The notes: generated from the letters alone by a model not told the origin. 64,000 nt of DNA from Siniperca chuatsi (GCF_020085105.1 NC_058053.1:18374388-18438387); one strand, 5' to 3'. Positions 1-15,825 are shown, counted from the first letter of the stretch. Made by a program: numbers and translations.

Positions 1-6
1 TTGTAG

Positions 7-3000
7 GTGATTGGAACACCCCAGAGACCGACAGTATCCAATACCATTTTGGTAAACAGTCCACATACACCCAGTTCCCAGTTCCTCACTCAGAGTCAAC
101 CGTCCGACGCCTCTCCTTGGTCATCAGGGTAAGTCTTCAAAAGGTCCTTAAGTTTATAAGCTTGGAACATCTAAGGAAAATACATAAGTTTGACATTATT
201 TATTGTATTTGATGTGAAAATTTGTTGATGGTGGGGATCTGTTCTGTCTGCAGAAAACGTGGTAAGAAAGGGGAAAAGAACGGGAAGGGCTTGAGGCATT
301 TTTCCATGAAAGTGTGTGAGAAGGTGCAGAAGAAAGGCGTAACCACCTACAATGAAGTGGCAGATGAACTGGTCGCAGAATTTAGCTCTTCAGACAACCA
401 CATGTCACCCAATGACTCGGTGAGTACTGCAGCTGCATGACGTTTTCTCAGAATGACGCAAACCCATTTCATAATTATTTTTTTAACAATTTATAATTTA
501 TATTTGTTTTTCCACTTCAGCATGTGTATGACCAGAAGAACATTCGGCGGCGTGTGTACGATGCACTTAATGTGCTCATGGCCATGAACATTATCTCTAA
601 GGAGAAGAAAGAAATCAAATGGATTGGCCTTCCCACCAACTCAGCGCAAGAGTGCCAAAACCTAGAGGTAGAAACACACAGTGAAGACCGTTCTCACTAT
701 AGCTTGTGTTGGGGATGCCTTGCCTTTTACCTGTGTTATAACGCTTAATCATTACTCCTTTATTTCAACTGTAGGTGGAGAGACAAAGGCGGCTGGAGAG
801 GATTAAGCAGAAACAATCACAGCTCCAGGAGCTCATACTGCAGGTGGGAATGAACTGAGTGCATGTACTTGTGTTCAGGGGGGTCACATATAGGCTCTGT
901 AGCTATGATGTCGGAGATGATTGTTCATTGTGAAGACAACATCAAGCATCAATAAGGGCTCTTTAATTTTCTGCTTTTCAGTAAAGCACATACCGTCTCA
1001 TATTCTGCCCCCTCACGTATGTAAATAGGAGGACAAAAAATTAGAAACACCTCTTAATATAATGTAGTCCAGTACAACACCACCTTTAACTATGACCTTG
1101 GTTATAAGCATATAGTTAAATGAATACCTCTCTGACAGTGTCAATCAAAGCTGAACATTATTATCTTTGTTATGGTGAATTGGATTGCATTAGAGGTTAC
1201 AGGTGTATCTAATAAAGTGGCCACTGAGTGTATATACGATTACTTGGGGTAGATAATAAATGCACAAACAGCTTGACAATCCATTTAGTGCTATGGTGGT
1301 GGTACGACAGTCAGTGAGAGAAATTCTGTGCTGAACTATAAAGCGGTTGCTTTGTTGGAGACATTTACAGCGGGACTGCCCTAACAATGCAGGACTTAGG
1401 GCAGCAAAAGCATTGCTGAAGAATGTGGCAGAAATGTTTTGTTTTTTTGAAATGTTGAATGTGCTATCAATCTAAACTGAAAGCTTCTCTGTAGCTGTAT
1501 CAAAGCTGTCATCTTTCTTTGATATTGTCTTTACAGCAAATAGCTTTTAAGAACCTGGTTCAGAGGAACAGACAGACAGAGCAGCAGGCAAACAGACCTC
1601 CACCTCCCAACTCCATCATCCACCTTCCCTTCATTATTGTCAACACCAGCAAGAAAACTGTCATCGACTGCAGCATCTCTAATGACAAGTATGTGATTGT
1701 GCTAGCCTTCATTTTCTTTTACCTTCAAGGCTCATGTTCTTTAAATTAATAGCAAAAGAATAGTGCAGTGATAGACTTGTGAAATGACCCAATAATTTAA
1801 CCTCCCTATATTGTAGGGATACACTTAGACTATTTACCCCTCTAACCAGGTTTGAATTTAAGGATCATTATCCCTGGCAATCCTGGGTTAGTCGGAGAAA
1901 ATTTCTACTAGTCAGGGCAAATGATTACTAGCACAATACACAAGTCATGTGACAGTTGTATTTAGGGTCTATTTAAACTAGTAAAATGTATTATTTGCAG
2001 GTTAATAGTTTTCCAGCCCATGGCAATTAAGTAAAGTGTGAAAATCTTGAGTGCCAAGTTGTTAAGGTTGGGCATCAAGATAAGTGTGATTAACAGAGAC
2101 GCAATTTCTTGAGAAGATGACTCAACAGTTCAGTATTTAGATGTTTAGCAGCTGACTTTGAAGTCCTAAATGTGAAACCATCCCACTGGCATCTAAACGC
2201 AACATAATAATTAAGTATTATACTTAAAGTATACTAAGTTTACTATTAAATATAGTATGAAAAGGCTCTAATGCACTGCAACAATTAGCAAGAAGTTCAC
2301 AATCCCATTGTTGCCTCTAAAATTTTTATAGGACAATAGTGAAGGTACTGTTTTTTAGAGCATGACTTCTTTAAACAATAATCCATGTTCAGATGAACAT
2401 ACACACTGGATAGGAGATGGAAAAATGAGGCTGGTTTGACCGTTTAAGTAAATTCTGTTTACCAGTGAAATAAACAAAACCAGCCACACTTTTCACCGCA
2501 GTTCCTATGCCCAGCCAAATGTGAGGGAATTGTAACCCTTAAGGCTTTTTATGGCCTTCGATTGTTTCAGGGTAACCACCAAAGTCTGGAAAACCAAGTA
2601 GGTAATAATTTCCTCTTTGCCAACAGCAGGTGGATCACGTCCTTTTCAAATAACTTTTTAAAATGGGCCAACACAATTATACTTAAAAGTTCAATGCACA
2701 TTGAACAAAATCTTGTATACTGCATTTCTAGTATTTACCATTTTATTAAACACTCTAGCACTGTCTTTTAGTCAGAATTCCTTGAACCACCTTAAAGTTG
2801 TATTGGGAACACTTCAAAATTGATAATTCCCCCTCGCTGTTCTTCCTCTTTCTCACCTGCAGGTTCGAGTATTTGTTCAATTTTGACAGCATGTTTGAGA
2901 TCCACGATGACATCGAGGTGCTGAAGCGTATGGGCATGGCCTGTGGTTTGGAGGTGGGAAAGTGTTCTCAAGAGGATCTGAAGGTTGCACGTAGCCTGGT

Positions 3001-4550
3001 GCCCAAAGCTCTGGAGCCCTACGTTATAGGTCAGTGCCACAGCCCTGAGTGTACCACATGCTCATTTTGAGTGATTGGTCAGTTGCTGATAAGCTACTGT
3101 TAATGCAAACCAAACACAACCATTTTTCTGCTTCACATTAAAAGCCTTTACTTGGTGAACAACAGAAAGCCTTTTATTGCAAAGCAGCTGCAGGAAGCGC
3201 AGCCTTGTGTGTTTGTTGAAAGTTGTCCAGGGCATTTTTCAGAGATATTTGTCAGCGGATCAGTTTTAAAGAACGCAAAGGACTGAACAGTAAAAGAGGC
3301 AGCAGCCACAGTAACCTGGTTAGATTACGATCTGCAGGTGAAAGGCTTTTACTTAATTTTGGTTTAGTTCCCTACATCTCAACATGTCACCAAGGTAAGC
3401 AACTTTTGCTGTGCCTCTCCTTTTGTATGGATAAGCATTTTCATTGTGCCCACGTCACAGTAGGCACAGCGGTATGGCAGGTGTCTCAAGTGCATGGAAA
3501 TATGAGTAAAATTACGAAATTATACTGTTACCTCCAATACCTCCAAAGCAAATTCTGACACAAAGTCTTGTCATTCTACACTTTTGATGAAAACAAAGGT
3601 GTTCTAAACTCACTACAAAATTACAGGTTTCAAATAGAGAGGTTTGATGTGCTGATTTTTGGTTGGCATGTTAGTTATTACGTATAGTATGATGGTGTAA
3701 TGCCATTTTTTTCAGTCTTAAAGGAAAGTCTGGCTGACTCGCATAACATTAATAACTGCACAGTCTGTCTGAGTCACCTGCTGCACCTTTTACACCACTT
3801 TGATAATGTAACTGAAGAAAGTTTCAAAAAATAAGGGTGAAATTTGCCTGGTGACTCGGCAGTGATTTACGAAAAAGTGATGCCAGGGTTTGTGGGTCAG
3901 GAAAGTTAGTCTTTAGCTGCAGTGGATGAATGTCTGTGAAGGAGAAGATTTTTATTGTAGTTTCTGGTATCCCTCTTTTGTATGTCCTTGCCTCAATTAT
4001 TACAGAAACAAACAAAAAGTGCTGTTTGACACAAAGTTTTATAAACTGTTGGAGAAAGTTGTAGCCTGCTTATTTATACAATGATTGCTACCTTGCGCTG
4101 GCGACACGCTTCCAGTGGGTCTTCACTGTAACAGTGGTGGGACTGCAGAGGAGAGATGATTTTAGGTATCATCAAAGTCAACATATTTCTTTATGTTGAT
4201 GTATTTTCTTTTTTTTTCTCAGAGATGGCAAAGGGTCCCATCAGTAACGTCTACATCACTGGAGGGTCCTCTGCAAATGGAGCCCGTTACCCTGCAAGCA
4301 GGTGAGAGGTCTCACCTGTAATTCAACCTATAATGGAACAGAAAGCAGATGTTGTTATGCTCCCCGCTCTGTCACCTTTCCCACCATTAACTTATCCTCC
4401 TCTCCTCGTAGTGATGGCTGCACTGATGGCACCATGGCCTCCAGCTCGAATGACTCTCACTACAGCGGGTCTCGTGTGGAGACCCCAGTGTCTTATATGG
4501 GGGATGATGATGATGAGGACGAGTATGATGAGAATGATGATGAAGACTAA
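7..4550 (+). CDS. tfdp1: Transcription factor Dp-1, C-terminal eight coding exons (5' end outside window)
   Basis: DP1 pairs with E2F proteins and binds cell-cycle promoters in the nucleus. Coding exons seen: 7-128, 254-419, 521-667, 775-843, 1537-1688, 2863-3029, 4223-4301, 4412-4550 (stop TAA 4548-4550). All have AG acceptors and GT donors and phases join without a break, giving 346 residues. In order the product shows the linker beginning VIGTPQRP, the winged-helix DNA-binding domain ([14 protein letters not shown] and the [20 protein letters not shown] recognition helix), a short coiled coil ([14 protein letters not shown]), the DP marked-box region ([38 protein letters not shown]) and an acidic tail ([15 protein letters not shown]). 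From memory this matches TFDP1 better than TFDP2, through the VETPVSY plus acidic end. The first methionine and N-terminal exons are upstream of the window. Which teleost ohnolog (a or b) cannot be decided. Confidence 0.95.
1030..1240. mobile_element. Worn copy of the CAGTGGCC foldback family
   Basis: Lies in a tfdp1 intron. GGACAAAAAATTAGAAACACC and the end GTATCTAATAAAGTGGCCACTG correspond to the right half and right terminus of the element at 21077-21451. The left half is missing or too diverged to see. Confidence 0.65.
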
Positions 4551-5590
4551 CTTGTCTACGCCTCGCCACTCCAACTAGCACAGTCCTTCAAACCACCTTC
4601 ACCTTGGGAATTTAGTCCCTTTTTTGTGTGTGCTTCTTCAACCTTTTTCCCCGTTTCCCATGCCTGTATTTCTGTCTGGCTTTCTCAGGGGTGTAGATGA
4701 TTATTGAAAGAACAGAGGGTGTATGTTGCACCCATCTTTTTCTGCTCCTGAATCACGTGCACCTGCACCACAGCTCTGGGGGAGGTGTCGTCCAAGGGAA
4801 CTGTAGTCTGTGGCCTGGCCACCACGCTGAAGTCTCTGTCTAATCCACTCCTCAATAAGCCATCCCACAAAAAAAACACCTGTAAAACTTACTGCTGTTG
4901 GAGAATGTATAATGTACTTGTTTAAATAGTTATTCCTATTGTTTTGCAATTTCATATGGCAGACATGATGATCAAAATGTTCAAAGGTGGCCAAAGTGTC
5001 TGCTTTAACGTGCTGTGTTAGTGCAACACCATGGATTCTGAATGGCCTAATACAGTTCCCATGGCATCCCAGGATGGGGCTCCATCAGATGTGTTGATAC
5101 TTTTTGTTTTGTGTTCTGGGCAATAATTTGAAATAGTTTCTTATCCCCCATAGTGTTGGGCTGGCTTCCTTCTGTTCTGTAGGCAGCTGCTTTCCTGATC
5201 TTGTTTGCTAGTTTTGTTTTTTGTATTCTGGAGTTAAGGAATTCTCCATCACCGCCCTGTTAACGCCTTGGTAGTGTTTACAAAATAATGGCACCAGCAA
5301 GGTAAAGACTTTTATAACCCAGGCTCCTGATAGGTAAATAAGCTTTGTTTGTGAATTACGTATATGAATCCTACGACGATTGTAGCTTATAGTATCCTTT
5401 AGAGGCCAGTGGTAAAAGATAGACCGTAAAAAATTATTGATGTAACAAAATGTGTGGTTGCATAGGTCTTTATGTATTCCCTTCAAAGATCTCCCTTTTA
5501 AAACTAAGCAACACATGTACTGACTCAAATACTTTTTCTGTAATCTAATATAAGTTTGCAAATTAAATATAGATTGTTTTAATAATTTTG
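4551..5590 (+). other. tfdp1: Probable tfdp1 3' UTR
   Basis: About 1 kb follows the tfdp1 stop without another exon. An ATTAAA variant poly(A) signal lies at 5562-5567, with a T-rich stretch just after it, so the transcript probably ends near 5585-5600. The exact end is inferred. Confidence 0.45.
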
Positions 5591-5867
5591 TATCTATAAT
5601 TTATGTGGGCTTTATACAGAAACAAGAAGGTCACCTATTATTTGTCTCAGGCCTGGCATAATATTTCTAACTTGTAGGCAGAAATAATACCTCACAGAAT
5701 ATCAAATTTCTTTTTATTTATTTTTGCATGTCAAGCAACAAGGCTTTTTACAAATTGTCACAACAGCTCGATTCCTCCGACATTTCACCTGCCAAAGGAC
5801 CTGGTAAAAGAATATTTCCGTTTTTTAAGATCCCTACTGATTTGAGACTCGTGGTTCTTTTAAAAAG

Positions 5868-6272
5868 GATTAAGACTGGTTCCTAGACTTCCGTGTGCTG
5901 GAGGAAAGGTGGGTTTGGGTTAAAGGGAGGCGTCTGCTTGTCAGAGGAACGCCACAGGAAAACTACATGCTAGACACTCAAGAAGAGGATATCTATGAGG
6001 TGAGAACAATTTATTATATGCTGTTTTACTCACCATGCCATTGGTCCTTATTATGCTACCATAGTTTCATGTCTATCGGGTTTTAATTTCAATATATGGA
6101 CGGATTTACGAGTGCAGTCACTGACATTGAGACTGGGCCCTCATTAATGAGGTGCCCAAATGTTTCTGACATGGAGAACCGATAAGGGCCAAAATGAAGC
6201 ACATGCTGCAGGCACTGAATCATTTGGAAGTTTTTCTTTTCAGTGTCGACGTCTGCTTAATAAGTCTGATCC
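5868..6272 (+). pseudogene. Decayed partial duplicate of grk1 exon 1 end plus start of intron 1
   Basis: This segment aligns with 8586-8985, the last ~140 bases of grk1 coding exon 1 and the start of its intron 1. The first 29 bases from 5873 are identical to 8591-8619 and cover the codons for DWFLDFRVL. An extra A then shifts the frame just before the glycine-rich loop, and further indels and substitutions follow. The splice-donor context TATGAGGTGAGA is kept at about 5993-6004. Similarity continues into the intron, for example around ATGAAGCACATGCTGCAGG (6194-6212), which matches intron 1 near 8900. Because intron sequence is included, this is a DNA-level duplication, not a retrocopy. It lies upstream of the real gene, on the same strand, and cannot encode a working kinase. 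Confidence 0.88.
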
Positions 6273-6879
6273 TAAGGCATCAAAACATGTCTGCTTGATA
6301 TTTAAACTCCGTTTTTGCACATTAATAAAAAGGTTCAGGTTTTTTCATTAAAACAAAACTGTAATGCCCATATGCATAATTGAAAGGGTTATTGGTCGCA
6401 GTAATCATTCCTCCTTTCCATACTGGCCACAAATCTGTTGCTAGAGTCCAATGTCTGTAGTGGGGGACAAAATACACGGTCGTAATTTTGTGTAAAATCA
6501 CATTAAGTTCAGCTGAAGCTAAAATGAGGCTTTGTCAGTCTGAGAAAGTCAAATAAAGTGGGTATGTTCCAAAGTTAGTCTTTTTACTACAAAATTCCCT
6601 CCTTGTGCTTCCAGTGTTTGTTTGGCATGTCATTATTGTATTGCGATATAATTGAAACATTTGAACCTATTCATTTATATTTCACACTTAGTATTTATTT
6701 AATCGAATGTATCTTATAAATATAAACACTGATGTATTGAAAAAGATTATTCCAATATGTTGTGTTTATCTGTACGTAGGCCTCCCAATTAATCACAAAC
6801 ATGATTCATTTTAATATCCAGCAACTGCTTGATTACAGTACCACTGCTAATTGTCGTTTGCTTGTTGATTGACTGGTGA

Positions 6880-7668
6880 CCAAGTTACTGAAATTTAGGC
6901 TAAAAATTAGTTCTCTCAAAAGTAATTGAATTACTTTACCAATTACTGCATATAAAAGTAACTAATTAGGCCTACTAGGGAAAGTAACATTTGCTTTACT
7001 TTTAAATTTATGCTTTAATTCTCTTATTAATGCGCACAGTTGAAACAATCAACTTTTGGAGAAACGCATCCCGACGTCATGCTGCGGTGGCCAATCCAGC
7101 GATCAGATCGGTCAAACTGCGTCCTGAAATATCACTTCGTGGAACAAACTATGACACTCTCCCAGTTGTGTCCTGGCTTGGTTTATTTAGTGTCCCCAGC
7201 TTCGATTTATGTGTCTATGCTGAAAAATAGCGATACCAAGAAGCTTCCTTTGGGAGGGAGCGGAAGCGGTGGTCAAGCGACCTATAGAGTGAATGAGGAG
7301 AGGGAGCGCCGGTAGTGAGAAAGCCGGTGAATCAGAGAAATAAAATGCTGTTTTCTGATTGTTTCACAGCAGTTACATTCTAAAACACAAATAACGCACA
7401 CACCAGCGGCTTATCGCTACAATACCTGATTTGGTCTTAATGAAGTGGTTGGTGACATTAGATCATAAACTGGAAAAACCAGGTAGGCCGTAATAGGCTG
7501 CTTTTGTCTGCTGCAGGCCTACTCTGCAGTTGTCCACTATTTTCAGGTAAGTAAAGAGTAACTAGCCCATTTAAATTTCAGTAATTGCGTTATTTAATTT
7601 GAAAAAGTAATTAGTTACATGTCTAGTTACTGCCAAAAGTAGTGTAATTACAGTTACTCCCAACACTG
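6880..7668. mobile_element. hAT-like non-autonomous DNA transposon remnant
   Basis: Both flanks carry runs built from GTAATTAGTTAC/AGTAACTAGTTAC-type motifs in opposite orientation (6888-6990 and 7540-7668), and the right edge ends CCCAACACTG, the terminal pattern of a common fish hAT family. The interior (7030-7470) is G+C richer, has no transposase domain, and contains the phrase GGGAGGGAGCGGAAGCGGTG, which I associate with this repeat. The left terminus is worn. The family assignment rests on recognition, not a search. Confidence 0.6.
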
Positions 7669-7756
7669 CTGGTGACACTCCAGCTGCATAGGCTGCCTGT
7701 GTTGTTCTGTTCCAGCATGTGCTTGCACACTTTGTCTGGGGCATTAGGGTGTTAAT

Positions 7757-7782
7757 GGATTACAGAAAGGTGTTGACTCAGG
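7757..7782 (+). promoter_or_regulatory. Putative CRX/OTX and NRL-type sites upstream of grk1
   Basis: GGATTA (7757-7762; reverse complement TAATCC) is the core bound by CRX/OTX homeoproteins. It is followed eight bases later by TGTTGACTCAGG (7771-7782), close to the NRL/MAF consensus TGCTGANTCAGCA. Both lie about 250-275 bp before the grk1 start codon and just downstream of the hAT-like element. Paired CRX and NRL sites are typical of rod photoreceptor promoters, which fits the downstream gene. Function is inferred; single short matches can arise by chance. Confidence 0.4.
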
Positions 7783-8030
7783 TGTGTGTGTGTGTGTGTG
7801 TTTGACTGAGGGTGGTACAGTGCTCACAGTGTGCTGGGATCTAGTTGAGACATCAGCCTCAAGTTCCCATTTCTCTCTCACGTCTTCCACTACTCTGTGA
7901 TTTTCTCACCTTTGCTTCATCCTTTTACTATCTCACCCCTTCACATTAGTGAGCAGCATTTATCCTCTGCCTCTGTTTTCTCTTTGCAATGTCTCTTCCT
8001 TGCGTTGCCTAACAGTCACCTACCCTCAAC

Positions 8031-11875
<3,845 letters not shown>

Positions 11876-12692
11876 AGTCATTGAAACACCTTGAAAATAC
11901 ATCAACCATACAGTGTATAGACTTGTAGTTCTCTAGAACATGTGGCATGAAGACTCAAATACTCAGGGCAGACACAAGTCTCTTCTGAATTTTCTGATCG
12001 CAGAGTCAGATTGAGACTCTAAACTTTTATTGGTGAGCGCAGGAAACAACAAGAATGGAGGTGGATTTTCAACCTGGAATGGACTTGAGCATAGATTTAG
12101 GAGTTAAGAAAAAAGAAATGTATTGACATTATATCCTCTGCCCCCCCACTCTGTCTTCATCCTCTCTTTTTTTGTCCCTCTCTCAATCCGTTCACTCTCT
12201 TCTCTTTGTGTGTGAATGTGTTCAATTATTGTAATGCTTTTAGATGATTTTAAAATGCATTTTAAAGGTCACATTTTTACGCAGGGCTTTAGTTATGTGG
12301 TATGTTTGGTGCTAAGTGACAGTCACGACATGTTGAACATGTAAAATGTTTGATATTGCATATGTGCTCCTATAGTATAGGATGCCATTTAATGGAAAGT
12401 GCTTTTGTTTCTTTTTGAGTTTACTGTCCCTTAGTTTTTGCTATATACAGCTAAATTAATTGCTGCTGTTCAAATACCAAAAGCTAAGACAACAGAAACG
12501 CAAAGTTTCATGATTTTGGAAAACATTTTCTTATGTGTTTATTTCATGGTTCATAATTGACTCTTTGCATGAATAACCAACTTTTAATAACATTTTATGT
12601 AGTGTAGTTGCTATGAGACAAATTTGAATATAGAGAAATATTAACAGCAAATAAATTTATTTTTCAAAACAAATTGTTGAGCAAAAATTGAA
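11876..12692 (+). other. grk1: grk1 3' UTR
   Basis: No further exon follows the grk1 stop at 11873-11875. Candidate poly(A) signals are AATAAA at 12650-12655 and another at 12689-12694. The first is fused to an oppositely oriented signal for the convergent methyltransferase gene. Confidence 0.5.
12650..12661. terminator. Palindromic bidirectional poly(A) signal between convergent genes
   Basis: The 12-mer AATAAATTTATT is its own reverse complement. It reads AATAAA on the + strand (12650-12655), 775 bases after the grk1 stop, and AATAAA on the - strand (12661-12656), about 280 bases after the methyltransferase stop. T-rich sequence follows on the + side. Use by both transcripts is inferred from position. 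Confidence 0.55.
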
Positions 12693-12939
12693 TAAAGTCA
12701 GAAATATCAAATGTATGAAAAAGTACTGGCAAATAAAATAGATTGTTGAAATGGAAATTTGAGTCAGGAGCTTGATTTCTGCTTTCTGCTTTACAACATT
12801 TACAGCACGGAAGGTCCAGGAATGTTGTGTAAACACCATCCAAAACCAGCCAAAATGGAATTTCCTTTTTTTCCCAAAAAAAACCCCAAAACAAAACACA
12901 AACCCTTTCTCATCTTCTTCACCTCCTGAAGCTCCTCCG

Positions 12940-15515
12940 TCACTCCTTCGCTGTGGCCTTGTATATCCCCACCTCCTGCTGTGGGAGCTCGATGAGCAGT
13001 GTGGTGTTGAAACTGCTCTTAAAGCATTCTGTGAACCTCAAGTCTGACTGGAACCGGATCTTGTTGGCCCACAGCAGCGTTGTTCGACTTCCTGGTCGGC
13101 AAAAGTGACGCATGGTTTCCAGCAGTTCTTTAAGGCAGTTGTGGTGATAGACCACATCAGCTGCGAGCACGTAGTCGTAGTGGTAGGACGGGTAGGGAAA
13201 GTCTCGCTCCAGGTCCTGACCCCAGGTAAGGGCAACCACCTGAGGAGTGTAGCGGGACCGGCCCTTGGTGTTCCGCATTAGGTTAAAGGTCAGATTTGAC
13301 AAGATGTCTGGCAGGTCAGTAGCTGTCACCCAAGCACCTGGAAAAGAGTAGAGAAACAACAAGACAGCTGAAGTACAGATAGGAAGACCCATACACCCCG
13401 TTTTAGCCACCTTAACGGCTAACAGCTAACTGCTGGGCTCCAGGGATGCAATGCTGGTCTGTCGGTTGTTCCGTCCACCACTTTGGTCCAGACTGAAATA
13501 TCTCAATAACTATTACATGGATTGCCATGAAATGTTGAACAGACATTCGTGGTCCTCTAAAGATGAAACATAACGACTTTGGTGATCCTGACTTTTCGTC
13601 TAGTGCCACCATGAGGTTGACATTTGTGGTTTTGAGTGAAATGTCTCCAAGGCTCGCCTTAAAATTTTGTTCATGTCCCCCTCAGGATGAATTGTAATAA
13701 CTTTGGTGATCGTTTAACTTTTCATCAATTTCAATTTACAAAAACACTGATGACTTTCCCGTCAGCCTGAGCTGTAGTTAGTGTTTAGTGCTAATTAGCA
13801 AATGTTAGCATGCAAACGTGGTAAACTAAGACGGTGAATATTACAACGACTACCTGCAAAGCAAATAAACTGGGTTTGTCTTGTCTTGCTGATGTTAGCA
13901 TTTAGCTCAATGCACCGCTTGACTCAAATCATAAATTTGATGATAAAATTTGAAATTCCACTTTGAAGTTATCACCAATAATGTATAACTTCACTTGGAT
14001 CTTGATCCTCTCACAAAGCCCAAAACAGAATCATTTTGGCAGGACCAGCTGTGTGTTTAGAGAGAAGACATTCAGACCAGTGTTTGAACTAGGAAGGTCA
14101 GTAATGCTTTGTGTTGAAGTGCTTTTGAAAGAATAATTGTAACTTCATGGATTTCTTTTAGTTGTGTATTGATAAAGGCAGAGGAATGAACAGTTCTAAA
14201 GAGTTTTAATGATTCCCTTTGTGTGTATAGATGTTTGATTTCATAGGGAATAAAATGACACTCATGTTTCCACTGCATGATTAATGGAGGCACCAAAGGA
14301 CGGCAGTATCAGTCCGATAATAACTTTGTTTGTCAAGATATCTTTACAGCTACTTGCCTGTTTGCAATGCAGAAATTTTGATGTGGGCGGAAAGTCACGG
14401 TCCTCAGACAATGACTCCCACTCTTTTGGTGACCCTCTGATGTTTCCCTGAGTTCCACTAACAGGCCAAAATGTAAATTTTGCACAAAAGATGAGCAGAT
14501 ACCCTTAAAATATTGCATATTTATGCACCCAAGGGAATAAACCCTTTATGGCTTTTCTGCTAGCACAACAATCAAAGAGTACCACAACTGTTCTAAGTAT
14601 GTTCAATTTTATAAAAATGTCATGATTAATGCTAATTTGATCATTAATTTTATATACAACTAACTGTTAGTGTCAGCATTTGCATGTAATGGCATCAAAG
14701 TTGTCAAAAGCCTGTTAATGAGTTATGTTATTATTTAGGACTTCAGTGTCAAGACTTACTAGTGAATTCTTGTAGACAAGGTTATTGTTTCATACATACA
14801 GTACATATTGTGTGAAGTGCAAATGCACTTTATTATCATAGACTTACCAAGCAGACTGGCCACTATTGAGAGCAAACCAGTCCCAGCTCCAATCTCCAGC
14901 ACCGCTTTGTCCATCAGGTTCACTTGTTGCTGGTTATTCTCCAAGAACTGGCACAAAGCTATCGCCTACAAAATAAAGTCTCATTATCACATTTGCAACA
15001 ACCAGGTCAGAGAATGTACAGATACACTCAGTCATGGCAGGGCGTACCCCGGGCCAGATCAGAGCACCATAAGTGTCCATGGACTCGCGGATGCTGATGT
15101 CATGACCAGCAAATTGAAAAGACTCCTGTCCCAGTGCGTAGTAAACACTCGGCTCCCAGATGCTCCTTCTGTCCAAAGCCTCTCCTGCCATCACTTTTTG
15201 GTCTGTTAACGCTGTAGAGGAGAATGTTGCATGAAGAGTCAGGTTACAATTCTGCACACTTACAGCACTGATAACAAATCTGAGTGTAACAAATCTACTT
15301 TGAGAGAAACTGTTCCTCTCCTCTGCAATACAGAAACTAGGCTAGAGATGGCAGAGCAAAATACAAAAGACATACACATACTCTTGAGTGTTCAATCTAA
15401 AGTTACCCTCATCTGTGGTCCCATGCTCAGCTTGTAGTTTCCCATCCTGTTTTTTGTCACCCACCTCCTTTTTCTCACATGGGACAGGTTGGCTGACTGT
15501 GGACAATCTCTCCAT
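12940..15515 (-). CDS. METTL21-family protein-lysine methyltransferase (METTL21C/E-like)
   Basis: This family of seven-beta-strand S-adenosylmethionine enzymes methylates lysines on non-histone proteins; METTL21C and E are muscle enriched in mammals. Coding exons on the minus strand: 15515-15407, 15211-15048, 14965-14848, 13337-12940 (stop TGA at 12942-12940). Phases join to 262 aa, near the 264 of human METTL21C. Motif I is EIGAGTG (115-121), the acidic residue of the next strand is in TATDLPD (Asp138), and the family DxxY motif is DVVY (191-194) followed by HH. Upstream, FAGHDISIRESMDTYGALIW matches the FAGKEIVIQES..YGAVVWPG region I know from METTL21C. The start in exon 15515 follows a good acceptor at 15529-15528 and leaves 12 bases of 5' UTR. 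Distinguishing METTL21C from 21E or a fish-specific copy needs a tree. The gene converges on grk1. Confidence 0.9.
13470..13945 (+). repeat. Dispersed fish repeat with TTAGCATGCTAA-type core, copy 1
   Basis: Lies in the last intron of the methyltransferase gene. It begins near TGAAATATCTCAATAACTAT, contains GACTTTGGTGATCCTGAC, and ends with GTGCTAATTAGCAAATGTTAGCATG and GATGTTAGCATTTAGCTCAATGCACC. The same blocks in the same order recur at 38535-38985 and 56130-56645, so it is an interspersed repeat. A worn fragment (CCTCAGACAATGACTCCC...GGTGACCCTCTGATG) is seen again at 14385-14475. Confidence 0.8.
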
Positions 15516-15825
15516 GACCACTAAATACTGTTGAAGGGAAAGCAGTTTAATTACATATTTTTGTGACATGAGTATAATTACAGTGTGGCTTTGGATTATG
15601 ATGAATACATTTTAAGGGGTATTTCATCAAATTAGTATTGCACTTCCAAAAAAGCTGGAGGACTCACAAGAGGCAGATTAGAAAAAGGATGGTAAAAAGT
15701 GGTGACACAGGGGCAGAGATATCCTGGGTTTTAGTCCCCATTATGGGTCAAGGTAAAAAAAAACATTGGATCCTACATTTCCCATAATGCAACCCTTTCT
15801 CTCCCTGCCTGGTAAACACCATATG

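Noticed and set aside
5895-6086. 63-codon frame in the grk1-like segment
   Set aside because: It is the frame-shifted reading of the duplicated exon; the correct kinase frame is broken, so it is treated as a pseudogene.
12772-13047. Plus-strand frame across the end of the METTL21-like gene
   Set aside because: Antisense to the coding exon and its 3' UTR; no domain similarity.
14808-15209. 133-codon plus-strand frame
   Set aside because: Antisense to two METTL21-like exons and the intron between them.
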